This document shows positions 17,549-28,335 of a DNA stretch of 64,000 nucleotides, one piece after another. A model generated the notes under the pieces. The model did not search any database and had not been told where the DNA came from. It was given only the letters and a program-made list of their open reading frames with translations. The translations under genes and the position numbers were made by a program. The DNA comes from Salipiger bermudensis. Lineage in GTDB: Bacteria; Pseudomonadota; Alphaproteobacteria; Rhodobacterales; Rhodobacteraceae. The stretch is from positions 62,001 through 126,000 of the forward strand of contig NZ_JAHVIA010000006.1 in NCBI RefSeq assembly GCF_019801965.1, read 5' to 3'. Within the stretch, counting starts at the first letter, position 1, and every line of letters begins with the position of its first letter.

Positions 17549-19345
17549 ATGACCGATACCACCCGCAAGCCGCTTCGCTCGGAGAGCTGGTTCAACGATC
17601 TGGGCGATCCGGAGATGACCGCCCTCTATCTCGAGCGCTATCTCAACTACGGGCTCACGCTCGAGGAGCTGCGCTCGGGAAAGCCGATCATCGGCATCGC
17701 CCAGACCGGCTCGGACCTGTCGCCCTGCAACCGCCACCACGTCGAGCTCGCCAAGCGCACCCGTGACGGCATCCGCGCCTCGGGCGGCATCCCGCTCGAG
17801 ATCCCGGTGCACCCGATCCAGGAAACCGGCAAGCGCCCGACGGCGATGCTCGATCGCAACCTCGCCTATCTGAGCCTCGTCGAGAGCCTGTTCGGCTACC
17901 CGATCGACGGCGTGGTTCTGACCATCGGCTGCGACAAGACCACCCCGGCGCTCCTGATGGCCGCCGCCACGGTCAATATCCCCGCCATCGCTTTCTCGGT
18001 CGGCCCGATGCTGAACGGCTGGCACAAGGGCGAGCGGGCGGGCTCGGGCGCGGTGATCTGGAAGGCGCGCGAGAAATACGCCGCCGGCGAGATCGACGGC
18101 GAGGGCTTCCTCAACATGGCCGCCGCCTCGGCGCCCTCGGTGGGCTATTGCAACACCATGGGCACCGCCTCGACGATGAACTCGCTGGCCGAGGTTCTGG
18201 GCATGCAGCTGCCGGGCTCGGCCTCGATCCCCGCGCCCTATCGCGAGCGCGGCCAGATGGCCTATTACACCGGCTGCCGCATCGTCGACATGGTGCACGA
18301 GGATCTCCGCCCGTCGCAGATCATGACCCGCGACGCCTTCGAGAACGCCATCGTTGTGAACTCCGCCATCGGCGGCTCGACCAACGCGCCGATCCACCTC
18401 GTCGCCATCGCAAGGCATCTCGGTATCGAGATCAGCAATGCCGACTGGGAGACCCACGGCTACAAGATCCCCCTGCTCGCCAACGTGCAGCCCGCGGGCG
18501 AATATCTGTCGGAGGATTTCCACCTCGCCGGCGGCCTTCCGGCGGTGGTGGCCGAGCTGCTGCGCGGCGGGCTGATCCCGCATCCCGATGCGGTGACGGT
18601 GACCGGCGAAGGCTTCGGCCAGCTCTACGCCGATGCCCCTTGCGAGAACGCTGACGTCATCCGCCCGCTCGACCGCGCGCTGACGCCGGAGGCGGGCTTT
18701 CTCAACATGACTGGCAACCTCTTCGACACCGCGATCATGAAGACCTCGGTGATCACGCAGGACTTCCGCGACCGCTACCTCTCGAACCCCGAAGACCCGA
18801 TGGCCTTCGAGGGGCCGGCCTTCGTCTTCGACGGGCCCGAGGATTTCCACAAGCGCATCGACGATCCCGCGCTCGACATCACCGCCGACAGCATCCTCGT
18901 GATGCGCGGCGCGGGGCCAAAAGGCTATCCCGGCGGTGCCGAGGTGGTGAACATGCGGCCGCCTTCCTACCTGATCAAGCAGGGCATCCGCGGCCTGCCC
19001 TGCATGGGCGACGGGCGCCAGTCGGGCACCTCCGGCTCGGCCTCGATCCTCAACGCCTCGCCCGAGGCGGCGGATGGCGGCAACCTCGCGATCCTGCGCG
19101 ATGGCGACCGGCTGCGCGTCGATCTCAACACGCGGCAGGTGATGCTCCAGCTCTCCGAGGCGGAGATCGCCGAGCGGCGCGCGGCGCTGGACGCCGAGGG
19201 TGGCTACAAGGTGCCCGAGAGCCAGTCGCCCTGGCAGGCGATCTTCCGCGACCGGGTGCGGCAGTTCTCCGAAGGCATGGTGCTCGACGGTGCCGACCAG
19301 TTCCGCGACATCGGCAACAAGACCATGCCGCGCCACAGCCACTGA
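17549..19345 (+). CDS. IlvD/Edd-family sugar-acid dehydratase (L-arabinonate/D-galactonate dehydratase-like)
   Basis: A 598-residue iron-sulfur dehydratase of the IlvD/Edd family that removes water from an aldonic acid to give a 2-keto-3-deoxy acid. Putative cluster cysteines occur in [41 protein letters not shown] and [21 protein letters not shown]; the Lys after GCD is the usual carbamylated Mg2+-binding residue. Length and the GCDKTTPA wording suit the pentonate/hexonate branch (arabinonate, xylonate, galactonate) rather than branched-chain amino-acid synthesis. With dgoK and dgoA across the regulator, it would supply 2-keto-3-deoxygalactonate in place of the enolase-type DgoD, which is absent from the window. 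Substrate preference is inference from this context. Confidence 0.85.
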   Translation: MTDTTRKPLRSESWFNDLGDPEMTALYLERYLNYGLTLEELRSGKPIIGIAQTGSDLSPCNRHHVELAKRTRDGIRASGGIPLEIPVHPIQETGKRPTAMLDRNLAYLSLVESLFGYPIDGVVLTIGCDKTTPALLMAAATVNIPAIAFSVGPMLNGWHKGERAGSGAVIWKAREKYAAGEIDGEGFLNMAAASAPSVGYCNTMGTASTMNSLAEVLGMQLPGSASIPAPYRERGQMAYYTGCRIVDMVHEDLRPSQIMTRDAFENAIVVNSAIGGSTNAPIHLVAIARHLGIEISNADWETHGYKIPLLANVQPAGEYLSEDFHLAGGLPAVVAELLRGGLIPHPDAVTVTGEGFGQLYADAPCENADVIRPLDRALTPEAGFLNMTGNLFDTAIMKTSVITQDFRDRYLSNPEDPMAFEGPAFVFDGPEDFHKRIDDPALDITADSILVMRGAGPKGYPGGAEVVNMRPPSYLIKQGIRGLPCMGDGRQSGTSGSASILNASPEAADGGNLAILRDGDRLRVDLNTRQVMLQLSEAEIAERRAALDAEGGYKVPESQSPWQAIFRDRVRQFSEGMVLDGADQFRDIGNKTMPRHSH

Positions 19346-19363
19346 GGCCCACGCAAGACTCTG

Positions 19364-19392
19364 AACGCCCCGCCCTCACAGCGGGGCGTTTT
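19364..19392 (+). terminator. Rho-independent terminator after the dehydratase
   Basis: The arms AACGCCCCGC (19364-19373) and GCGGGGCGTT (19381-19390) form a 10-bp stem with a 7-base loop, and the stem runs into TTTT. It ends the TRAP-dehydratase operon. Confidence 0.88.
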
Positions 19393-20026
19393 CCATTTCC
19401 GCGCCCGCGCGCCCGGACCGCGCGAAAGCGCGCCGGATCGCGACCGAGCGGGGCCTCCCCGGCGCCATTTCCGCAGCCTCCACGCACGAAATTTTCGTTT
19501 CTGTTCGTACACACCGAAAAACCGCGCATCTCCCTCCTGACGTTGGGGAATTTGGCCGCCTGAGCAGCCACGGATCGCCGATCCACTCGCGTTTCAGGAT
19601 CGGTGGAGGTCTATGATTAGCTTTACTATTTTGAATATACCGTCGCGAGAAGCGCGCATTTTCAGAGCCTTAGAGCAAAGCGAACATTCGCGAAAATTTA
19701 CGCTTGCGAACGCGCTCACAATCGAGCAAGTTATCGCTCACGCCAAGGTGAGGAGGAGCTTGTGCGTCACAGCCACGACATCGACAGGGCCAGGCCGGCC
19801 CCGGCTGACGACGACACCATCGTCCAGATCGACGCGCAGCAGCACGACATGTCGGCCCGGAACTGACCGGCCCCGACGCGCCGCCAGACGCGCTCACCGC
19901 CGGGAAATCCGGCATGGCAACGGAACACAACAGGGCTTGCGCGCACCGGGGGTGCGGTCGCGCGGCCCCACCGCCGCGGGCGTTCGCCGGACACTCGGCG
20001 CGACGGCGGAACAGGGAGGATCGCGG
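19393..20026. other. Glycerol transporter promoter region with possible GlpR-like half-sites
   Basis: About 630 bases without a supported gene. An A+T-rich patch (19600-19740) probably contains the promoter. GCGAACATTCGC at 19680-19691 is an inverted repeat containing CGAACAT, and TGTTCG near 19500-19507 is its complement; both resemble half-sites of the DeoR-family glycerol repressor GlpR. No glpR gene is in the window. A frame opening at 19613 runs into glpS, but its codon use is poor and the real start at 20027 has a strong ribosome site. Confidence 0.45.
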
Positions 20027-21115
20027 GTGACGCTGGAACTCAGGGGCGTATCGAAGGTCGTGGAGGGGCAGACCCATATCCACCCCACCGACCTGACGCT
20101 GGAAAAGGGCACGATGAACGTGCTGCTCGGGCCGACCACGGCCGGGAAGACCTCGCTGATGCGGCTGATGGCCGGGCTCGACGTGCCCAATAGCGGCCAG
20201 ATCATCTGGAACGGCGAGGATGTCACCGGCCAGCGTGTGCAGGACCGCAAGGTGGCGATGGTCTACCAGCAATTCATCAACTACCCGTCGATGAGCGTCT
20301 ACGACAACATCGCCTCGCCGATGAAGCTGATGGGCGTCTCCGCCAAGGAGATCGACACCCGCGTGCGCGAGACCGCCGAGCTGATGAAGCTGACCCCGAT
20401 GCTCGACCGCAAGCCGCTGGAGCTCTCGGGCGGCCAGCAGCAACGCTGCGCGCTGGCCCGGGCGCTGGTCAAGAACGCCGGTCTCGTGCTGCTCGACGAG
20501 CCGCTGGCCAATCTCGATTACAAGCTGCGCGAGGAGCTGCGGCAGGAGATCCCCAAGATCTTCGAGGCCTCGGGCTCGATCTTCGTCTACGCCACCACCG
20601 AGCCGGAAGAGGCGCTGCTGCTCGGCGGCAACGTCGCCACGCTCTGGGAGGGTCGCATCACGCAGTTCGGCCCGACGCCGCAGGTCTATCGCCAGCCGGT
20701 CGACGCCACCACGGCGCGGGTGTTCTCGGACCCGCCGATGAACTTCCTGCCGATCTCCAAGACCGGCGACCGGCTGATGTTCGGCGATGGCCAGAGCGCG
20801 CCGGCGCTCGGCAAGCTGGCCGAGCTGGCCGACGGGCGCTACACCGCCGGCTTCCGCCCCAACCATCTCGAGATCATGAGCCACGGCAGCGAGGCGATGA
20901 AATTCACCGCCAAGCTGCAGGTGACCGAGCTCACCGGCTCGGAGACCTTCGTGCATCTCGATCACCATGGCGAGCGCTGGGTCGGTCTGGTCCACGGCGT
21001 GCACGACCTGACGCTGGGTGCCGATCTCGACGTCTGGCTCGACGCGCGGCACGTCTACATCTTCGGCGAGGACGGCGCGCTGGTCGCCCCCGCCGCCTAC
21101 GCGCTGGCCGCCTGA
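20027..21115 (+). CDS. glpS: Glycerol ABC transporter ATP-binding protein GlpS-like
   Basis: A 362-residue ATPase of the sugar-type ABC importer class, with the nucleotide-binding domain in residues 1-235 and a C-terminal OB-like regulatory domain. It is one of two different ATPases in a rhizobial-type glpSTPQV glycerol importer. The Walker A is altered (GPTTAGKT, residues 35-42, Thr for the third Gly), Walker B is normal (D157 E158), the signature LSGGQ is intact (133-137), and the switch His is replaced by Thr191 in YATTEPEEA. Its own ATP site therefore looks weak, while its signature can serve the partner. GTG at 20027 follows AGGGAGGA. glpT begins 15 bases later. Confidence 0.85.
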   Translation: MTLELRGVSKVVEGQTHIHPTDLTLEKGTMNVLLGPTTAGKTSLMRLMAGLDVPNSGQIIWNGEDVTGQRVQDRKVAMVYQQFINYPSMSVYDNIASPMKLMGVSAKEIDTRVRETAELMKLTPMLDRKPLELSGGQQQRCALARALVKNAGLVLLDEPLANLDYKLREELRQEIPKIFEASGSIFVYATTEPEEALLLGGNVATLWEGRITQFGPTPQVYRQPVDATTARVFSDPPMNFLPISKTGDRLMFGDGQSAPALGKLAELADGRYTAGFRPNHLEIMSHGSEAMKFTAKLQVTELTGSETFVHLDHHGERWVGLVHGVHDLTLGADLDVWLDARHVYIFGEDGALVAPAAYALAA

Positions 21116-21129
21116 GGGGGGAGAGGACC

Positions 21130-22203
21130 ATGGCAAAGATCACGCTCGACAACCTCGCCCACAGCTACAAGCCCAACCCGGCGACCGAGGACGATTACGC
21201 GCTCAAGGAGCTCAACCACGACTGGGTCGATGGCGAGGCCTACGCGCTGCTCGGCTCCTCGGGCTGCGGCAAGTCCACGCTGCTCAACATCATCTCGGGG
21301 CTGCTGACGCCCTCGCAGGGGCGCATCCTCTTTGACGGCAAGGACGTGACCAACGCGCCCACCGCCGAGCGCAACATCGCGCAGGTGTTCCAGTTCCCGG
21401 TGGTCTACGACACCATGACGGTACACGACAATCTCGCCTTCCCGCTGCGCAACCGCGGCCGCGACGAGGCCTATGTCGCCGAGCGGGTGAACGAGATCGC
21501 CCGGATGATCGGCATGGAGCACATGCTCAAGCGCAAGGCGCGCGGGCTCGGCGCCGACGAGAAGCAGAAGATCAGCCTCGGGCGCGGCATGGTGCGCAAG
21601 GATGTCAACGCGCTGCTCTTCGACGAGCCGCTGACGGTGATCGATCCGCACATGAAATGGGAGCTGCGCACCCAGCTCAAGAAGCTGCACCACGAGTTCG
21701 GCCACACGATGATCTACGTCACCCACGACCAGACCGAGGCGCTGACCTTCGCCGACAAGGTGGTGGTGATGTATGACGGCCGCGTCGTCCAGATCGGCAC
21801 GCCGGAAGAGCTCTTCGAGCGGCCCGAGCACACCTTCGTGGGCTATTTCATCGGCTCGCCGGGGATGAACGTGATCCCGGCCCGGGTCGAGGGGTCGACC
21901 GCCCATGTCGGCGGCGCCGAGATCGCGCTCGGGCAAGGCTACGGCGCGCTGTCAGGCAAGGTCGAGATCGGCATCCGCCCGGAGTTTGCCCGCCTGTCGC
22001 AGAGCGAAGGCCTGCCGGTGAAGGTGCGCCGGGTCGAGGATGTGGGCCGGCACAAGATCATCCGCGCCGACATGTTCGGGCAGGAGATCAACATCATCGC
22101 CGGCGAGGACGAGCGCATCAGCCCCGACATGAACCGCGTGGCCTTCGATCCCGCGCAGGTCAACGTCTACGCCGATGACTGGCGCGTGAAGGGGGCGGCA
22201 TGA
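21130..22203 (+). CDS. glpT: Glycerol ABC transporter ATP-binding protein GlpT-like
   Basis: The second, 357-residue ATPase of the glycerol importer. It has a normal Walker A (GSSGCGKST, residues 42-50), Q-loop (FQFPV), Walker B (LLFDEP, D165 E166) and switch His199 in YVTHDQTEA. Its signature motif is degenerate: LGADEKQ at 140-146 in place of LSGGQ. Combined with GlpS this predicts one complete and one defective composite ATP site. A C-terminal OB-type domain (about 240-357) follows, as in maltose-type importers. ATG 21130 follows GGGGAGAGG. A palindrome-ended repeat separates it from glpP. Not to be confused with the E. coli glycerol-3-phosphate antiporter of the same symbol. Confidence 0.85.
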   Translation: MAKITLDNLAHSYKPNPATEDDYALKELNHDWVDGEAYALLGSSGCGKSTLLNIISGLLTPSQGRILFDGKDVTNAPTAERNIAQVFQFPVVYDTMTVHDNLAFPLRNRGRDEAYVAERVNEIARMIGMEHMLKRKARGLGADEKQKISLGRGMVRKDVNALLFDEPLTVIDPHMKWELRTQLKKLHHEFGHTMIYVTHDQTEALTFADKVVVMYDGRVVQIGTPEELFERPEHTFVGYFIGSPGMNVIPARVEGSTAHVGGAEIALGQGYGALSGKVEIGIRPEFARLSQSEGLPVKVRRVEDVGRHKIIRADMFGQEINIIAGEDERISPDMNRVAFDPAQVNVYADDWRVKGAA

Positions 22204-22222
22204 CCTTGAACGCCGCCACGAA

Positions 22223-22410
22223 GGCACGACTGCGCCAAGCCCGACCTCGGGTGGGCCGTGACGCTTGGGCGGGTGTCGCACTCCAAAGCCCCGGCGTCAC
22301 GGGCGCTGTCGATGAACCAACAAAAGCCCTCCCATCACGCCGGAGGCGTGTCGATGAAAAGCGGCGCCCATTCGGGGCGACGGGGAGGTCGGGCTTGGCG
22401 CAGTCGCGCC
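22223..22410. repeat. Palindrome-ended intergenic repeat, copy A (188 bp)
   Basis: Terminal inverted repeats of 26 bp (22223-22248 and 22385-22410) match at 25 of 26 positions and share the core TGCGCCAAGCCCGACCTC. The interior holds GTCGCACTCCA and CCAACAAAAGCCCTCCC, both also found in copy B between glpQ and the next gene. This copy has about 48 extra bases before the right end, with a small CACGCC/GGCGTG hairpin. As RNA the whole unit folds into a long stem between the ATPase and permease genes. It encodes no transposase. Confidence 0.85.
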
Positions 22411-22468
22411 GGGTGCAACGGGTGATCGAGGTCGCGCAGACCTCCGAAGGCGCTGGAGGGGCCGCGCG

Positions 22469-23338
<870 letters not shown>

Positions 23339-23339
23339 G

Positions 23340-24203
<864 letters not shown>

Positions 24204-24219
24204 TGACGGCCTTCACGAA

Positions 24220-24362
24220 GGCGCGCATGCGCCGGGCCCGACCTCGGGAGGGCGGCGTCGCCAGCCCGGCGGTCGCACTCCATAGCACCGCTGCCACGCG
24301 CGCATTCATCGACCCAACAAAGGCCCTCCCGGGGGGGAGGTCGGGCCTGGCGCATGCGCGCC
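24220..24362. repeat. Palindrome-ended intergenic repeat, copy B (143 bp)
   Basis: Terminal inverted repeats of 26 bp (24220-24245 and 24337-24362) match at 25 of 26 positions with the core GCGCGCATGCGCC. The inner side of each end, GGCCCGACCTC, is shared with copy A, as are GTCGCACTCCA and CCCAACAAAGGCCCTCCC in the interior. It begins 16 bases after the glpQ stop and lies before the DUF2160 gene. As RNA it forms a long intercistronic hairpin. Confidence 0.85.
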
Positions 24363-24401
24363 GGTTGCACCCGATGGCAAGCCTTCGAAAGGAGACCTGA
24401 C

Positions 24402-24677
24402 ATGGACTGGATGGCATGGACCTGGCCGACCGCGATCTTCTTCATGGTGATCGCCTCGCTGCTGATCGTCTTCACGATCCTCGCGATCAAGTTCCCGGAA
24501 ACGCCCCGCGTCGGCGTGCTGCGGATCGAGACCACGCGCGGCGACCGGCTCTTCATCACGCTTCTGGGCAGCGCCTTCATCAATCTCGCCTGGCTGGGCC
24601 TTGTCGGAGCCGACACCCAGCCCTGGGCGCTGGCGGTCTGCCTCGCCTATGCCGCGGCGGTGTTCCGCTGGGTCTAG
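24402..24677 (+). CDS. Small membrane protein of the glycerol transporter operon (DUF2160-like)
   Basis: A 91-residue protein with two or three hydrophobic segments: TAIFFMVIASLLIVFTILAI at residues 10-29, LFITLLGSAFINLAWLGLVGA around 49-69, and WALAVCLAYAAAVF at the end. A short membrane protein of this type (DUF2160) is found between the permease and binding-protein genes of glycerol ABC operons in rhizobia and Rhodobacterales, which is exactly its position here. Its role is not known; an accessory subunit of the permease complex is a reasonable guess. AAAGGAGA precedes ATG 24402. The binding-protein gene follows 83 bases later. Confidence 0.8.
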   Translation: MDWMAWTWPTAIFFMVIASLLIVFTILAIKFPETPRVGVLRIETTRGDRLFITLLGSAFINLAWLGLVGADTQPWALAVCLAYAAAVFRWV

Positions 24678-24760
24678 GCGACACGAGACGACCGGGGCAC
24701 GCGGCAGGAGACCGCAATCCCCGGAACCGGACACAACAAGTTCAAACTAGGGAGGACCAC

Positions 24761-26485
<1,725 letters not shown>

Positions 26486-26534
26486 GCCAGCGTTTGGCCG
26501 GTGCCCTCGCGGGCGCCGGTCCTGACGGCATCGG

Positions 26535-26560
26535 GCCGCGCCTTCGGGCGCGGCTCTTTT
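26535..26560 (+). terminator. Rho-independent terminator of the glycerol operon
   Basis: The stem GCCGCGCC / GGCGCGGC (26535-26542 and 26547-26554) closes a TTCG tetraloop and is followed by TCTTTT. It lies about 50 bases after the glpV stop. Confidence 0.9.
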
Positions 26561-26920
26561 CGTTTGGCGAAAGGCGTGCAGGCCGCTGCCGCGCCCACTC
26601 CGAGGTCGGCGCAAGCCGCGCATCGTCGGGCCACCGATCGGCGCGCCGACTGGGGAAGCCCTCGCAGTATCCCGGCCAAATCCGAAAGACCTCGAAACTG
26701 AGCGCCCAGCGTCACCAAATCGCCGGACCGGCGGGCGGATCATGGCGAAGGCATGCTCCTAGCATGACCGATGGCGCGCCTCTCGGCCCCTACTCGCAGA
26801 CGCCTGCCGGCATCACATCGCGGAATGCGACGCGTGAGAGGCGGCCTATGGCCATGCCCCCCCGCGGGATTTCCGCACGAACGCCAGTGCAAGCAGCGGG
26901 TCACTTTGCGGAAAGGACAA
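26561..26920. other. Convergent intergenic region, nothing recognised
   Basis: About 360 bases between the glycerol operon and the 3' end of the leftward dehydrogenase operon. No gene, repeat or RNA structure beyond the flanking terminators is seen. Frames crossing it lack ribosome sites and family resemblance. Confidence 0.5.
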
Positions 26921-26949
26921 GGGGCCGAAGCGTCTCCGCCACGGCCCCC
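26921..26949 (-). terminator. Probable terminator of the dehydrogenase operon
   Basis: GGGGCCG (26921-26927) pairs with CGGCCCC (26942-26948) around a 14-base loop, 23 bases beyond the cytochrome stop. On the minus strand the stem ends in CTTGTCC rather than a full T-run, so confidence is moderate. Confidence 0.5.
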
Positions 26950-26971
26950 TCTCTGATCTCTGCCGGAAGGC

Positions 26972-28324
26972 TCAGTGCCCGTGATCGGCCTCGCGCACCG
27001 CCGCCACGTCTGCGGCGCTCACGGGGGAGGCCTCGTTGCCCCACGCCCCGCGCAGCCAGGTCGCGAGCTCGGCCACCTCGTCATCCGACATGCGGTCGGC
27101 ATAGCCCTGCATCCGCAGCGCCATCGGACGCTTGGCGGTCGAGGGCACCTCGGCACCGTTGAGGATCACCGAGATCAGTGGCATGGTCTCGGACCCCACC
27201 ACCAGCGAGTTGCCCTGCAGCTCGGGGAAGATTTCCGGCGCGCCCTTGCCGGTCGCGAAGTGGCAGCCGACGCAGTTGTCCATGTAGAGGCGCGCGCCGA
27301 GCGGCATGTCGGGATCGGCCGAAGCCAGCATCGTGGTCGTCGCCTCGCCGGCGCTATCCGCACCCGGCACCTCGAGCGCGCCCGAGGCCGCGGCGAAGCT
27401 CTCCGGCAGGTCCACCGCGTCGCCGTCGATGCCCTTCAGGAAGGCGGCCATGGCGAGGTTGTCCTCGTCGGTCAGCTTCTGCAGCGAGTGCTCGACCACC
27501 AGACCCATCTCGCCATTGGCGGTGGAATGGGCGTTGCGGCCGGTGGCGAGATAGGCGGCAAGCTCGCCCACCGACCACTGGGAGAGGTCCGTGCCCTCAC
27601 CGCGCAGCGCCGGGGCGTTCCAGCCGTCGATCACGCCGCCTGCGAGGAAGCTGTCCTCGTCGGCGGTCACGCCGTCCTGCGCCATGAAGGTGTTGCGCGG
27701 GCTGTGGCAGGCGGCGCAGTGGCCCGGCCCCTCGACGAGGTACTGGCCACGCTGCTGCAGCTCCGACACATCCGCCGGGGTGAAGCCCGGACCGTGGGTC
27801 AGCGCCAGCCAGTTCCACGCCCGGATGCCGAAGCGCAGGTTGAACGGGAAGCTCAGCTCGGTTTCCGGCACCTCGTTCGAGACCGGCTCGACCTCTGTCA
27901 TGATGTACTCGTAGAGGGCGCGGAGGTCCTCCTCGGTCATCAGCCGGTAGTTCTCGTAGGGCATCGCCGGGTAGAGATGGGTGCCGTCGGGCTCGAGCCC
28001 GTCGATCATCGCGGCGCGGAACTCGGCAAAGGTCCAGTCGCCGATCCCGGTCTCGGAATCGGGGGTGATGTTGGTCGACCAGATCGTGCCCATCGGGCTG
28101 GCGATGGCGCGACCGCCGGCGAGGCTCTCGCCATCATCCGAAGTGTGGCAGGCGACGCAGTCCGAGGCGTTCAGGACGTATTCGCCCTGCCCCTCTGCCG
28201 GCTCCCAGTCGGCGGCCAGCGCCTCTGTCGGCTCGGTGCGCTGCACCGGCACGAAGATGAAGGCCAGAAGCGCGATCACGCCGACCGCGACGAGGCCCGC
28301 GACGATACGGAGAAAGGTTTTCAT
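26972..28324 (-). CDS. Triheme cytochrome c subunit of a membrane gluconate-2-dehydrogenase-type enzyme
   Basis: A 450-residue membrane-anchored periplasmic cytochrome with three heme-c sites: CVACH near residue 57, CAACH near residue 206 and CVGCH near residue 350. The N-terminal hydrophobic segment (IVAGLVAVGVIALLAFIFVPV, residues 7-27) serves as signal/anchor. The three-heme layout and length match the cytochrome subunit of gluconate 2-dehydrogenase and alcohol/aldehyde dehydrogenases, which pass electrons from the flavin subunit to ubiquinone. AGGAG lies before the ATG. It is third in the operon, 11 bases after the flavoprotein. Met ligands such as SPMGTIWSTNITPD fit the family. Confidence 0.9.
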   Translation of the reverse strand: MKTFLRIVAGLVAVGVIALLAFIFVPVQRTEPTEALAADWEPAEGQGEYVLNASDCVACHTSDDGESLAGGRAIASPMGTIWSTNITPDSETGIGDWTFAEFRAAMIDGLEPDGTHLYPAMPYENYRLMTEEDLRALYEYIMTEVEPVSNEVPETELSFPFNLRFGIRAWNWLALTHGPGFTPADVSELQQRGQYLVEGPGHCAACHSPRNTFMAQDGVTADEDSFLAGGVIDGWNAPALRGEGTDLSQWSVGELAAYLATGRNAHSTANGEMGLVVEHSLQKLTDEDNLAMAAFLKGIDGDAVDLPESFAAASGALEVPGADSAGEATTTMLASADPDMPLGARLYMDNCVGCHFATGKGAPEIFPELQGNSLVVGSETMPLISVILNGAEVPSTAKRPMALRMQGYADRMSDDEVAELATWLRGAWGNEASPVSAADVAAVREADHGH

Positions 28325-28335
28325 CGAAATTCTCC

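Noticed and set aside
16793-19342. 849-codon open frame on the minus strand opposite the permease and dehydratase genes
   Set aside because: It mirrors well-supported genes on the plus strand; its translation is His/Arg/Gly/Asp-rich without family motifs, as expected from antisense of GC-rich codons.
19613-20026. N-terminal extension of GlpS starting at ATG 19613
   Set aside because: The extension has poor codon use and no similarity to ABC ATPases; GTG 20027 has AGGGAGGA at good spacing and starts where the family begins.
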